Notes: generated by a model not told the origin, from the letters alone. A stretch of 64,000 bases of DNA from Marinovum sp. (GCA_022447495.1 JAKVBH010000021.1:1-64000), one strand, 5' to 3'; counted from the stretch's first letter, positions 16,210 through 25,245 are shown. Made by a program: numbers and translations.

Positions 16210-16512
16210 ATGCTCCTTGAACGAACTCTTTTCCAACTTGATGTTGGGGCCATGAGCCCCGAACGCGCTCTACAGATGGGCCAATTGGGCTACATGCAAT
16301 GGCTTGGTGCTTTGCGGCCGGAGGCCTCTTATTCAAAGGAGGCAAGCCATGCGCTTGCGATGGCGCGGTCGTTTGAAGACGGTTCGCCCGCCGTGGCGGT
16401 CTTTTGTGAGCTGCTGCAAACCACCCTTAATACGCCTTTGCAGCCTCTCGCATTGCGCCTTCCTGAGCGGAGCCGTCGCGGTGGAGCACAAGCGCGGCGT
16501 TTGTCTATCTAA
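16210..16512 (+). CDS. Small protein downstream of the cobalamin riboswitch
   Basis: This is 100 residues, starting at ATG 16210 with GGAGGG six bases upstream. No signal peptide, membrane helix or known domain was recognised. The middle contains RALQMGQLGYMQWLGALR and the end is very basic (PERSRRGGAQARR), which might bind nucleic acid or the membrane. It is the only gene between the riboswitch and the convergent LysR gene, whose 3' end it overlaps by 4 bp. Control by B12 status is therefore likely. Function is unknown; linkage to B12 metabolism is inferred from the riboswitch alone. Confidence 0.65.
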   Translation: MLLERTLFQLDVGAMSPERALQMGQLGYMQWLGALRPEASYSKEASHALAMARSFEDGSPAVAVFCELLQTTLNTPLQPLALRLPERSRRGGAQARRLSI

Positions 16513-17360
16513 CCCGAAGACGCGACCAAGCTGCGCAACCAGACAGTGAATGCGTCTGTGGCGGGAGTGCTGCGGTTGACGGCGAGGAAGTACCCCTCGT
16601 TGCCGTCAATTGTGGTGTCAGATGCAGGGACCAATTGGCCAACGTCACATGCACGTCGGGCCAATGCGTCGATCACCAACGCCACGCCATTGCAGGACCG
16701 CGCGAGTTGCAGCGCAAGTCCATAGCTATCCGTGAAAAGTGTTGGGGATACATCCGACTGACCGCTGCGTTCACCCCACGCAGACCAGCCCCGTGACGTG
16801 CCCACTGCTTCGATCAAAGCAACCTCCCCGATCCCCCCCGGTAGGCTGCTTGATTTGAAGGGCCGCAGGACCATTGGCATCAACAACTCAGCCCCGTTTC
16901 CCACTTGCCGTTCTGAGCCAAATCGAATTTCGACATCCGCCTCTGAGGCCACAAATTCATCCGGCCATATTGCGGTCTGAAATCGCAAGGAGATCCCAGG
17001 GTTGGCTGCGACAAAGTCGGGTAAGGCCGGGCTGATTAACCACTCAGTGACGCTGATTGAGGCCGCAATCAAAAGGTCAGTCTTCTGAGGCACCCCGTCG
17101 AACCGTTCCGTCGCTGCGCCAAGCGCTTGCAGTGCGACCTCCACTTGAGGAAGCAATTTGCGCCCCTCATCCGTGAGATTGATCCCACGCGGTGACCTAG
17201 CAAACAAAGTCACGCCAAATCGTGTCTCCAATGCGCGGATTTGTTGGCTCACAGCGGATTGCGTCATGCCAATCTCGTCTGCCGCAGCCGTGAAGCTTAA
17301 CCGCCGCGCGGACGCCTCAAACGCACGGAACCAGTTCAAGGGAGGCAACGCTTTGCGCAT
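16509..17360 (-). CDS. LysR-family regulator (GcvA-like)
   Basis: This 283-residue regulator starts at ATG 17360 (an upstream TTG at 17372 would run into the operator). The N-terminal winged helix-turn-helix reads LSFTAAADEIGMTQSAVSQQIRALETRFG (residues about 22-50), typical of LTTR proteins of the GcvA group. The effector-binding domain fills the remainder. It is transcribed divergently from the catabolic set beginning at 17466, and a TCATTAG-N5-CTAATGA dyad lies between them. That is the usual arrangement for an LTTR controlling its neighbour. The inducer is unknown. Confidence 0.88.
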   Translation of the reverse strand: MRKALPPLNWFRAFEASARRLSFTAAADEIGMTQSAVSQQIRALETRFGVTLFARSPRGINLTDEGRKLLPQVEVALQALGAATERFDGVPQKTDLLIAASISVTEWLISPALPDFVAANPGISLRFQTAIWPDEFVASEADVEIRFGSERQVGNGAELLMPMVLRPFKSSSLPGGIGEVALIEAVGTSRGWSAWGERSGQSDVSPTLFTDSYGLALQLARSCNGVALVIDALARRACDVGQLVPASDTTIDGNEGYFLAVNRSTPATDAFTVWLRSLVASSG

Positions 17361-17372
17361 GATCTTAGCCAA

Positions 17373-17391
17373 TCATTAGTTTTGCTAATGA
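17373..17391. promoter_or_regulatory. Putative LysR operator (7-bp dyad)
   Basis: TCATTAG-TTTTG-CTAATGA is a perfect 7-bp inverted repeat with a 5-bp spacer. It fits the T-N11-A LTTR box and lies 13 bp before the LysR start and 75 bp before the divergent operon. Autoregulation plus activation of the catabolic genes is the simple reading. Confidence 0.6.
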
Positions 17392-17465
17392 CTCTGCCGC
17401 AATTTCATTCGTTTGCCAAGTTTGAGGCGGCGAATGACAGTCTTGCAAAGGCAGGGGAGGGACCA

Positions 17466-18065
17466 ATGGCACCAGAAATTCGCAAGCTCGTCACGTTTGA
17501 CGAGGAAACCTTCATTGAGGGGTTCAAATCCGCTGCCGGGCCCTGGCGCATGTTTGCCGCGGCCGCTGTCGTTTGGAATCCATGGGCCGGTCGTTACGTT
17601 GAGGATCTCAAACCCGAAATACAAGCCTACGGCCCAGAACTCGGGTCGATGCTTACGGACCGGATCATCACACTTGCGGGTGGCGGCGATGCGATTGAAG
17701 CGTACGGCAAAGCCGCCGTGGTGGGTCTCGACGGCGAAGTGGAACACGCTTCCGGTCTGATCCACACGCTGCGCTTTGGCAATTTCTACCGCGAGGCAGT
17801 GGGTGCCAAATCCTACCTCGCCTTCACCAACACGCGCGGGCCCGCAAATGCGCCGATTCAAGTGCCGCTGATGGACAAAAATGATGCGGGCCGCCGTTCG
17901 CATTATCTCACAGTCCAATTCTCCATTGCCGACGCGCCGCGCGCGGATGAGATCGTTGTTGTGCTTGGCGGTGCCACATCGGGCCGTCCGCACCACCGCA
18001 TCGGAGACCGCTACCAAGACCTCAAGGATTTAGGCCATGACTTGGACAACCCAGCCGCGGTCTAG
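17466..18065 (+). CDS. Amino acid synthesis family protein (PF06684-type)
   Basis: This is 199 residues. ATG 17466 is preceded by AGGGGAGGG, a strong ribosome site, so the longer upstream frame is not used. The sequence resembles the PF06684 'amino acid synthesis' family: ELGSMLTDRIITLAGGGDAIEAYGKAAVVG, then GLIHTLRFGNFYREAVGAKSY, and GGATSGRPHHRIGDRY near the end. The biochemical role of this family is poorly defined, and it often accompanies flavin-dependent oxidoreductases and amidohydrolases. Here it heads a run with an alpha/beta hydrolase, an LLM oxidoreductase and an aldehyde dehydrogenase, and its end overlaps the hydrolase start by 29 bp. A catabolic role is inferred. Confidence 0.75.
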   Translation: MAPEIRKLVTFDEETFIEGFKSAAGPWRMFAAAAVVWNPWAGRYVEDLKPEIQAYGPELGSMLTDRIITLAGGGDAIEAYGKAAVVGLDGEVEHASGLIHTLRFGNFYREAVGAKSYLAFTNTRGPANAPIQVPLMDKNDAGRRSHYLTVQFSIADAPRADEIVVVLGGATSGRPHHRIGDRYQDLKDLGHDLDNPAAV

Positions 18066-18819
18066 GCTTGGCGATCTCGCAGCGATTGTCACCGGCAATG
18101 GGCCTCGCGTCGTGTTAATCCATGGCGTGGGCCTGCGGGCAGAGGCCTGGCGCCCAATCATCGACGATCTCGCAATAGACTTTGAAGTGGTTGCGCCTGA
18201 CTTGCCTGGTCATGGGGCAAGCCCGTTCGCAGGCGTCCATGGCACGATCACCGATTATGCCGCCGCGCTGGACACCGCACTGACCGATGGTTGCGTCGTT
18301 GTAGGTCATTCCATGGGGGCCATGCTCTCTCTCGAATTGGCGACAACCTATGGAGATCGTGTTGCAGTTGTCTGCGCGCTCAACGGCATTTTCGAACGCG
18401 AGGAGGATGCCGCAGAAGCCGTACAAGCCCGGGCAAATGATCTGAACGGCGAAAATGTTCCTGATCCTCTGCCCACGCTCTCGCGATGGTTTGCGGACGT
18501 CGAATCCGAACAACGCGCGGCATGCGAGGCTTGGCTGCGCGCGGTTTCGCCACGTGGATATCAGGCGGCCTACCGGGTGTTCGCACATGCCAACGGCCCA
18601 ACACGGGAGCAACTGAGCGCGCTTGCGATGCCCGCGCTGTTCATGACCGGTGGCCGCGAGCCCAATTCGACGCCTGCAATGTCCCACGCGATGGCGGCGC
18701 TGGCTCCAAAGGGCCGCGCAGAGATCGTCGAAGACGCCGCGCATATGCTGCCCATGACCCACCCAAACCGAGTGACTCAAGCGCTCCGCGCGCTCATCGC
18801 CCAAGCCTCAAAGGAGTAA
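18037..18819 (+). CDS. Alpha/beta hydrolase
   Basis: This 260-residue alpha/beta-hydrolase-fold enzyme has an oxyanion-hole segment LIHGVGLRAEAW (about 27-38) and a nucleophile elbow GHSMGAM (about 90-96). A late Asp (TGGREPNS region) and a His in EDAAHMLPM (about 235) complete the triad. It is probably cytosolic and may cleave an ester or ring-opened intermediate in the pathway encoded by its neighbours. The ATG lies inside the end of the preceding gene, so expression is likely coupled. The substrate cannot be told from sequence. Confidence 0.85.
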   Translation: MTWTTQPRSRLGDLAAIVTGNGPRVVLIHGVGLRAEAWRPIIDDLAIDFEVVAPDLPGHGASPFAGVHGTITDYAAALDTALTDGCVVVGHSMGAMLSLELATTYGDRVAVVCALNGIFEREEDAAEAVQARANDLNGENVPDPLPTLSRWFADVESEQRAACEAWLRAVSPRGYQAAYRVFAHANGPTREQLSALAMPALFMTGGREPNSTPAMSHAMAALAPKGRAEIVEDAAHMLPMTHPNRVTQALRALIAQASKE

Positions 18820-18824
18820 GATTC

Positions 18825-19859
18825 ATGGAGTTTTCCCTCTTTGCCCATATGGAACGCACAACCCAAAACGCGTCCCATGACAAACTCTATGGCGAGTTTC
18901 TAAATCTCTGCCGGATGGCCGATGATGGTGGGATGCGTGCAATTTGGACGGGGGAGCACCATGGGATGGAATTCACCATTGCGCCGAACCCTTTTATTTC
19001 GCTCGTGGATATTGCCCATCACACCAAGAACGTCCGCCTTGGCACGGGCACGGTTATCGCGCCGTTTTGGCATCCGATCAAACTCGCGGGCGAAGCGGCA
19101 TCTGCAGATTTGATTACGGGCGGGCGAATCGAGTTAGGCATCGCGCGCGGGGCCTATTCCTACGAATACGAGCGCCTGTCGCCGGGTCTTGATGCATGGC
19201 AAGCTGGCCAACGGATGCGGGAAACGGCGCCGCTTCTACGCCAGATTTGGAAGGGCGACTGCGCCCACGAGGGGGAGTATTACAGCTTCCCTGCCACAAC
19301 GTCCGCCCCGAAGCCCAAGCAAGAGAACGGCCCGCCCATATGGATTGCCGCGCGGGATTCCAACAGCCATGACTTTGGTGTGCAAAACGGATTCAACATT
19401 CAAGTCACCCCGCTGTGGCAAGGAATCGAAGAGATTGAAACGTTGATGGGGCGGTTCAACGAGGCCTGTGCGAAATACCAGGGGTCACGCCCCAAGGTCA
19501 TGCTTTTGCACCACACCTATGTCGCGTCTGATTCTGATGACGCAGGCCTTGCAGCGCGGGAATTGTCGCGCTTCTACAACTACTTCGGCGCATGGTTCCA
19601 AAACAAACGTCCTGTAGAACAGGGTCTCATTGCGCCGCTCTCGGATGAGGAGATAGCAGGCAATGCGATGATGGCTCCAGAAAACCTGGCGCGCGATTTG
19701 ACCATCGGCACAGCACAAGAGGTCATTGACCGCATCAAGCGTTACGAGGACCTTGGTTTTGATGAGTATTCGTTCTGGATCGACAGCGGGATGAGCCATG
19801 AGCGCAAGCGCGTGTCGCTCGCGCGGTTCATGGACGATGTAATGCCAGCTTTTGCGTGA
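18825..19859 (+). CDS. LLM-class flavin-dependent oxidoreductase
   Basis: This is 344 residues beginning MEFSLFAHMERT at ATG 18825, which has AAGGAG eight bases upstream. It has the bacterial luciferase-like TIM-barrel pattern: GMRAIWTGEHHGMEF, RLGTGTVIAPFWHPIK, and GGRIELGIARGAYSYEY (the usual GR-x-GxGRG region). Such enzymes use FMNH2 from a reductase to oxygenate small molecules or open N-heterocyclic or amide rings. No flavin reductase is seen nearby, so the partner must be elsewhere. With the aldehyde dehydrogenase immediately downstream it probably forms the core of a degradation pathway. Confidence 0.87.
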   Translation: MEFSLFAHMERTTQNASHDKLYGEFLNLCRMADDGGMRAIWTGEHHGMEFTIAPNPFISLVDIAHHTKNVRLGTGTVIAPFWHPIKLAGEAASADLITGGRIELGIARGAYSYEYERLSPGLDAWQAGQRMRETAPLLRQIWKGDCAHEGEYYSFPATTSAPKPKQENGPPIWIAARDSNSHDFGVQNGFNIQVTPLWQGIEEIETLMGRFNEACAKYQGSRPKVMLLHHTYVASDSDDAGLAARELSRFYNYFGAWFQNKRPVEQGLIAPLSDEEIAGNAMMAPENLARDLTIGTAQEVIDRIKRYEDLGFDEYSFWIDSGMSHERKRVSLARFMDDVMPAFA

Positions 19860-19866
19860 GGCCCCT

Positions 19867-21345
19867 ATGAGCACGTTGCCCCATTATTCGCTCTTCATTG
19901 ACGGTGCTTGGACCGAAGGCGCAGGCGGTCAAATCATGGCCACTCAAAACCCTGCCACAGGTGAAGATTGGGCGACGTTTGCCTGTGCCGCGCCTGAGGA
20001 TGTGGAGCGGACGGTGGCGGCCGCGCGCCGGGCACTTAATGACCCGGCATGGCGTGATATGACCCAGACCGCCCGCGGCAAGCTCATCCATCGGCTCGCG
20101 GACATCATTGCGGTACATGCGCAGGAACTTGGCCAACTTGAGACGACCGATAGCGGGAAATTGCTGGCTGAGACTTCGGCACAGACGGGATATGTGGCAG
20201 ATTACTATCGCTATTATGCGGGGCTTGCCGACAAGATTGAGGGTGCGGTTCTACCCATTGATAAACCCGACATGCATGTTTTTACCCGCCGCGAACCTAT
20301 TGGTGTCGTGGCCGCCATTGTGCCGTGGAATGCGCAGATGTTCCTCACCGCCACAAAACTCGGCCCAGCTTTGGCTGCCGGATGTACTGTGGTGCTAAAA
20401 GCGTCTGAGATTGCGCCGGTGCCTATGTTGGCCTTCGCCAAGCTGGTCGAAAAAGCAGGCTTCCCGCCCGGGGTTATCTCGGTCATCACCGGCGAGGCCG
20501 AGACTTGTGCGATCCCGCTGACGCGCCACCCGGATGTGGACCGGATCGCCTTTACCGGTGGGCCGGAGACTGCGCGCCATGTCATACGGAATTCGGCGGA
20601 AAATTTCGCCGTTACCTCGCTGGAGTTGGGCGGGAAATCCCCGATTGTCGTTTTTGAAGATACCGATCTCGACGGCGCGGCCAACGGATTGATCGCAGGT
20701 AATTTTGGAGCGTCGGGTCAGTCCTGTGTGGCGGGGTCCCGTGGCCTCGTCCAGCGGTCCATACTCGCTTCTTTGACTGACAAAATCACCGAAAAAGCGA
20801 AGGGCATCGTCGTGGGTGATCCGCTGGAAGCTGCCACGCATGTGGGGCCGCTCTGCACAGATGCGCAGATTCAGAAGATCAAATCTGCGCTCGCGCTCGC
20901 TGAGGCTCAAGGTGCTCAGATCGTCTTTGGCGGCGCTCAGTTGGATCGTCCCGGCAATTATATGGCACCGACTCTTGTGGCCTGTGCCGGACCTGACACG
21001 GCAACACTGAATACCGAGATGTTTGGGCCGGTCATGTCGCTCTTGCCGTTTGACACGGAAGAAGAGGCCGTCGCGTTGGCCAATGACAGTGATTTTGGTT
21101 TGGGGTCTGGCGTCTTTACGCAGAACCTGGCCCGGGCCCACCGCGTTTCGACACGGCTCAAAGCGGGGATTTGCTGGGTGAACACCTACCGTGCGATCTC
21201 ACCCATCGCGCCGTTTGGCGGCTACGGTCAATCGGGATACGGACGCGAGGCCGGGGTGGACGCGATCCTCGATTACACGCGGACCAAAACGACATGGATC
21301 AACACGTCGGATGCACCCATGGCGAACCCATTTGTAATGCGCTGA
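19867..21345 (+). CDS. NAD(P)-dependent aldehyde dehydrogenase
   Basis: This 492-residue ALDH-superfamily enzyme starts at ATG 19867, just after the LLM gene. The general base Glu in LELGGKSP and the nucleophilic Cys in GASGQSCVAGSR are present, and the C-terminal signature GGYGQSGYGREAG is intact. It oxidises an aldehyde to an acid, here presumably the aldehyde released by the upstream flavin enzyme or hydrolase. It is the last gene of the plus-strand run and is convergent with the MBL hydrolase gene. Substrate specificity (semialdehyde versus aromatic aldehyde) cannot be decided. Confidence 0.92.
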   Translation: MSTLPHYSLFIDGAWTEGAGGQIMATQNPATGEDWATFACAAPEDVERTVAAARRALNDPAWRDMTQTARGKLIHRLADIIAVHAQELGQLETTDSGKLLAETSAQTGYVADYYRYYAGLADKIEGAVLPIDKPDMHVFTRREPIGVVAAIVPWNAQMFLTATKLGPALAAGCTVVLKASEIAPVPMLAFAKLVEKAGFPPGVISVITGEAETCAIPLTRHPDVDRIAFTGGPETARHVIRNSAENFAVTSLELGGKSPIVVFEDTDLDGAANGLIAGNFGASGQSCVAGSRGLVQRSILASLTDKITEKAKGIVVGDPLEAATHVGPLCTDAQIQKIKSALALAEAQGAQIVFGGAQLDRPGNYMAPTLVACAGPDTATLNTEMFGPVMSLLPFDTEEEAVALANDSDFGLGSGVFTQNLARAHRVSTRLKAGICWVNTYRAISPIAPFGGYGQSGYGREAGVDAILDYTRTKTTWINTSDAPMANPFVMR

Positions 21346-21351
21346 CCGCGT

Positions 21352-22239
21352 TCACAGCTTCCCAATTGGGATCTTGAGCACCATGTTACCGTCGGCGTCC
21401 TGCGGTACATCGCCTGCGCGCATGTTGACTTGGAGTGCCGGGATGATGAGCTTTGGCATCGCCAATTGCGCATCGCGTTCGGTGCGCATTTTCACGAAGT
21501 CTTCCCGGCTGGCGCCGCGGCCCACGTGGATATTGGCCGCCCGTTGTTCGCCAATGGTCGTCTCCCAAGCAATCGCGCGCCCGCCGGGCCCGTAGTCATG
21601 GCACACAAAGAGCCGCATATCTTCAGGCAGTGTGAGGACGCGTTGAATGGAGTCGTAGAGTTCTCCTGCATCGCCGCCCGGAAAGTCCGCCCGCGCGGAG
21701 CCACCGTCGGGCATAAAAAGGGTGTCACCGGCAAAAGCGGCATCGCCCATCACGTGAACCATGCACGCGGGTGTATGGCCGGGCGTGTGGACCGCAAAAC
21801 AGGGCATTCCGCCGATTGTGTAGGTATCACCATCGCTAAAGAGTGCGTCAAACTGCGATCCGTCGCGTTGGAACTCCGTACCTTCATTAAAGACTTTGCC
21901 GAACGTGTCTTGGACCGTTTGGATATGTTCGCCGATGCCGATTTTGCCGCCCAGGCGTCCTTGCACATAGGGCGCGCCAGAGAGGTGATCGGCATGTACG
22001 TGGGTTTCAATGATCCACTCAACTGCCAGGCCGCGTTCCTCAATGAATGCAATCATCTCATCGGCACAATCAAAGCTCAGCCGACCGGCGGAATAGTCAA
22101 AATTCATCACCGCATCGATCACGGCGCATGCGTTGCTGGCCGGGTCTTGGACGACGTAGCTGATTGTATTGGATTGTGGATCGAAAAAAGATGTAACTTC
22201 AGGGCGTTGCTCAAGATGCAGTGGCGGCATGTCGGACAT
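21352..22239 (-). CDS. MBL-fold metallo-hydrolase (glyoxalase II / persulfide dioxygenase-like)
   Basis: This is 295 residues from ATG 22239, which has GGGAGGT upstream. The metal-binding motif ETHVHADHLSGA (about 80-91), the HTPGHTPACMVH block (about 159-170), AGDTLF with the bridging Asp, and a late His in FVCHDYGPGG are all present. The THxHADH version is typical of the ETHE1/Blh group rather than beta-lactamases, so sulfur-transfer or thioester hydrolysis chemistry is plausible. No rhodanese or BigR-type repressor gene adjoins it. The gene is monocistronic by layout. Confidence 0.85.
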   Translation of the reverse strand: MSDMPPLHLEQRPEVTSFFDPQSNTISYVVQDPASNACAVIDAVMNFDYSAGRLSFDCADEMIAFIEERGLAVEWIIETHVHADHLSGAPYVQGRLGGKIGIGEHIQTVQDTFGKVFNEGTEFQRDGSQFDALFSDGDTYTIGGMPCFAVHTPGHTPACMVHVMGDAAFAGDTLFMPDGGSARADFPGGDAGELYDSIQRVLTLPEDMRLFVCHDYGPGGRAIAWETTIGEQRAANIHVGRGASREDFVKMRTERDAQLAMPKLIIPALQVNMRAGDVPQDADGNMVLKIPIGKL

Positions 22240-22310
22240 CGTGGACCTCCCATTCGGCTGTGCTGAGTTCAGCATAGCTTGGCGTCACAGATACATAAAT
22301 GGACAAAGCG

Positions 22311-23129
22311 TCACTCGCCGAGTTTGGCATGCACCTCATCAAGATCGATTTCCCCGATGGGCAGTTTGTTTCCAGGGTTTTCGAAGTCGTATTTGAAGAG
22401 GTCAAAATCGCGTTTGTAGATTTCGTAGACCAAATGCATCGACAGATCGTCAAAATAGTCCTCTACCGGATGTGCGCGTTTGGGCCCGTGGCCTTCGCTT
22501 TCGTTGAAGCGGGGTATTTGGCTAAGGTCCACGGCGTGGGATGTGTTGATGTTGTCGAGTACGGTTTGCATGCCCTCGTTGAATTTTTCAGTCCAAAATA
22601 TCTGATCGTAGCGTCCGCCATTGGCGATGAATGTGCTCACGTGACCCGAGGTTGCGGACCAGTGAATGTCGGGCTCCATGGGGCGGCGCCAGCGAATGGT
22701 ATCGCGCGCAAAGAGCAGAAAGCGTCGGAAAGAGCGGATTTGATCAAACTCTTTTTTGCCGTCGTCGCCGCCAACTTCGATCCCATACTTTTGGATCAAC
22801 ATCGGCACCAGGTTGCCGCGATAGCGATTCCCATTCCGCTGAATGCCGCAAATTTTATCGAAAAAAGAGCTCAGAATGCGAGTGTAGGGGTTTCGCACGC
22901 AGGTAAACGCGTAGGCGCCATGCAATTTCACGTTCGCCTTGATCACCGGTTGGCTATTTTCCAGCGCCCATTTGTGCATCCCGTAGGTTGCATCGTGGAT
23001 ATCACCATCAAAAAATTCACCATGGTCGGAATAGAACATAATCTGACCGATGGTTGAGCAGGCGCATTTGGGCACCACGCGGTACACAACGCTTTCGCTT
23101 TCGGTCATCCACGTACCTGGAAAGCCCAT
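22311..23129 (-). CDS. Sulfotransferase family protein
   Basis: This 272-residue sulfotransferase resembles carbohydrate sulfotransferases (family 2). The 5'-phosphosulfate-binding segment is PKCACSTIGQIM (about 19-30) and the 3'-phosphate segment is CVRNPYTRILSSFFDKI (about 76-92). It would transfer sulfate from PAPS to a glycan or small-molecule hydroxyl. It is divergent from a GT14 glycosyltransferase with 145 bp between the starts, suggesting joint decoration of a cell-surface glycan. No PAPS synthesis genes are seen here. Confidence 0.8.
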   Translation of the reverse strand: MGFPGTWMTESESVVYRVVPKCACSTIGQIMFYSDHGEFFDGDIHDATYGMHKWALENSQPVIKANVKLHGAYAFTCVRNPYTRILSSFFDKICGIQRNGNRYRGNLVPMLIQKYGIEVGGDDGKKEFDQIRSFRRFLLFARDTIRWRRPMEPDIHWSATSGHVSTFIANGGRYDQIFWTEKFNEGMQTVLDNINTSHAVDLSQIPRFNESEGHGPKRAHPVEDYFDDLSMHLVYEIYKRDFDLFKYDFENPGNKLPIGEIDLDEVHAKLGE

Positions 23130-23274
23130 ATATAGTTTGCCCCTGAACCAATTCTGCTCGTGCTTTCGGCGTTATATCCTGAAACTAAAAAGCTAAGAAA
23201 GTCTGTTTATTCAAACGCCGTTCATGATTAACAAGGTAAACAATCGAGGCAGGTAAGAGCAAGTTGTCGTCCAT

Positions 23275-24852
23275 ATGGCAAAAATCGCCTTCATATTGCT
23301 GTGTCACAAAGACCCGGACGCCATCATAAAACAGGCGCAACGGTTCACTGCTGCTGGCGATTATATGGCGATCCATTTTGACGCCCGCGCCCCTGCTGCC
23401 CACTACCAGCGCATCAAAAAGGCGTTGGAAAAAAATGACCACGTGGCCTTTGCCCACAAGCGGATCAAATGCGGGTGGGGTGAATGGTCGTTGGTCCAAG
23501 CTTCGCTTTATGCCGTCGAAGCCGCAGTCGCAGCGTTCCCGGATGCCTCACATTTCTACATGCTTTCAGGCGATTGCATGGCGATCAAGCCGGCGGAATA
23601 CACCCACGAGTTCCTTGATCGTCACGATTCTGATTACATTGAGAGCTTTGACTTTTTTGAGAGCGATTGGATCAAGACGGGCATCAAAGAAGAGCGTTTG
23701 ATCTATCGCCACCACTTCAACGAACGCACGCACAAACGCTTGTTTTATGCCGAGATGAATGTGCAACGCCGCCTCGGGCTTAAACGTAAGGTACCGGCAG
23801 ATCTTCAGATCATGATCGGAAGCCAGTGGTGGTGCCTGCGGCGTCGCACGGTAGAGTCAATCCTCGAGTTTTGTCGCTCCCGGAGGGACGTCATGCGATT
23901 CTTCCGCAACACTTGGATCCCGGATGAGACGTTCTTTCAAACCTTGGCGCGCCATCTGGTGCCCGAAAAAGAGATCGAGAGCCGCACGCTCACGTTCTTG
24001 ATGTTCTCTGACTACGGCATGCCGGTGACGTTTTATAATGACCACTACGAGATGCTTTTGGCTCAGGAATTCCTGTTTGCCCGTAAGATCAGCCCAGAGG
24101 CCCGCGAGCTGAAACGTCGACTTGGTGTGCTCTACGCGTCCGAAGGGACGGATATCCAAATCTCTAACGAGGGACGGTCGCTATATAAATTCCTCACCGG
24201 GCGTGGGCGCGAGGGGCGGCGGTTTGCGCCGCGCTTCTGGGAGACCGAAGCCACCCTCGGGCGCGAGCGCGAGATGCTCATTGTGGTGTGCAAGAAGTGG
24301 CATGTGGCGAAGCGGTTCTTGTCGCGCATCAAACAGGTCACCAATGTTCCGGCCATAGAATACCTGTTCAACGAAGAGAGCTGTGCGTTGCCTGATTTGG
24401 GCGGCATTCAATCAACCATGGCCAAACGCCACCGCCATCGTCGGGCGTTGATGCGCATGCTCTTTGATTATTTCAAGACCGACAAACTCGTGATCTGTAT
24501 GGATCCGACGAATCTGGATTTGATCCAAGATTTCTATGGCGATCGGTCGGTGACGCGGCTTTTGGAGATTGAGTGTAAGTTCAGCGACGATTACCTCATT
24601 GGTCATTCAAAACGCGTCGGCCTTGCCGGCGAGACGACGCCAGAACAAACCTTGCAGCGGCTTTTGCCGACCATACGCAATGATGTTCTCCATGAAAGCG
24701 ATCGCATCCGCGATGCCGAGCTGGTGAACCATTGCCGTATCCGCGAGTTTGACGAGCCGGATCAAAATGCGCGGGCCATCGCGGCGTTCCTCTCTATCTC
24801 AAACGAAACCGCCGCTGATATTGCTCGGACGGACAACCTCTTTGCCGACTAA
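23275..24852 (+). CDS. GT14-type beta-1,6-N-acetylglucosaminyltransferase-like protein (DUF5928-type C-terminus)
   Basis: This is 525 residues. The N-terminal 290 or so match the Core-2/I-branching GT14 family: IAFILLCHKDPD (4-15), IHFDARAP, CGWGEWSLVQA, FYMLSGDCMAIKP (about 98-110), GSQWWCLRR, and WIPDETFFQT (about 220) with the catalytic acid. The C-terminal 200 residues look like the DUF5928 extension found in Rhodobacteraceae homologues. There is no signal peptide, so it probably acts at the cytoplasmic face. It is divergent from the sulfotransferase gene and likely builds the same glycan. The acceptor is unknown. Confidence 0.82.
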   Translation: MAKIAFILLCHKDPDAIIKQAQRFTAAGDYMAIHFDARAPAAHYQRIKKALEKNDHVAFAHKRIKCGWGEWSLVQASLYAVEAAVAAFPDASHFYMLSGDCMAIKPAEYTHEFLDRHDSDYIESFDFFESDWIKTGIKEERLIYRHHFNERTHKRLFYAEMNVQRRLGLKRKVPADLQIMIGSQWWCLRRRTVESILEFCRSRRDVMRFFRNTWIPDETFFQTLARHLVPEKEIESRTLTFLMFSDYGMPVTFYNDHYEMLLAQEFLFARKISPEARELKRRLGVLYASEGTDIQISNEGRSLYKFLTGRGREGRRFAPRFWETEATLGREREMLIVVCKKWHVAKRFLSRIKQVTNVPAIEYLFNEESCALPDLGGIQSTMAKRHRHRRALMRMLFDYFKTDKLVICMDPTNLDLIQDFYGDRSVTRLLEIECKFSDDYLIGHSKRVGLAGETTPEQTLQRLLPTIRNDVLHESDRIRDAELVNHCRIREFDEPDQNARAIAAFLSISNETAADIARTDNLFAD

Positions 24853-24861
24853 GGACGCCCT

Positions 24862-25245
24862 ATGCCCTATGCCTATGACGATCAAAATATCTTTGCCAAA
24901 ATCCTGCTTGGCGAGATCCCGAATAAGACCGTTCTGGAGACAGAGCATGCGCTGGCGTTCCATGATCTCTACCCCCAAGCGCCCGTGCATGTGCTCGTGA
25001 TCCCCAAGGGAAAATATGTCTGCTACGATCATTTTGCGCTGCATGCGTCACCGGAAGAGATTGTCGATTTCACCCGCGCCGTGGGCGAAGTGTGCAAGAT
25101 GATGGATGTCCAACCCGGCGAGACCGGCAATGGGTTCCGAATAATTTCCAATGCGGGCAATGACGGCGTTCAAGATGTGCCGCATCTGCACATCCATGTG
25201 CTGGGCAAGCGCAATTTGGGTCGGATGTTGCAACCTGCAAAGTAG
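24862..25245 (+). CDS. HIT-family (HINT-like) nucleotide hydrolase
   Basis: This is 127 residues with AAGGA upstream of ATG 24862. The N-terminal DQNIFAKILLGEIPNKTV and the histidine triad HLHIHVLG (about 111-118) place it in the HINT branch of HIT proteins, which hydrolyse purine nucleoside phosphoramidates. It is complete and of normal length. It follows the GT14 gene by 9 bp and may be cotranscribed with it, but a functional link is not evident. Confidence 0.9.
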   Translation: MPYAYDDQNIFAKILLGEIPNKTVLETEHALAFHDLYPQAPVHVLVIPKGKYVCYDHFALHASPEEIVDFTRAVGEVCKMMDVQPGETGNGFRIISNAGNDGVQDVPHLHIHVLGKRNLGRMLQPAK

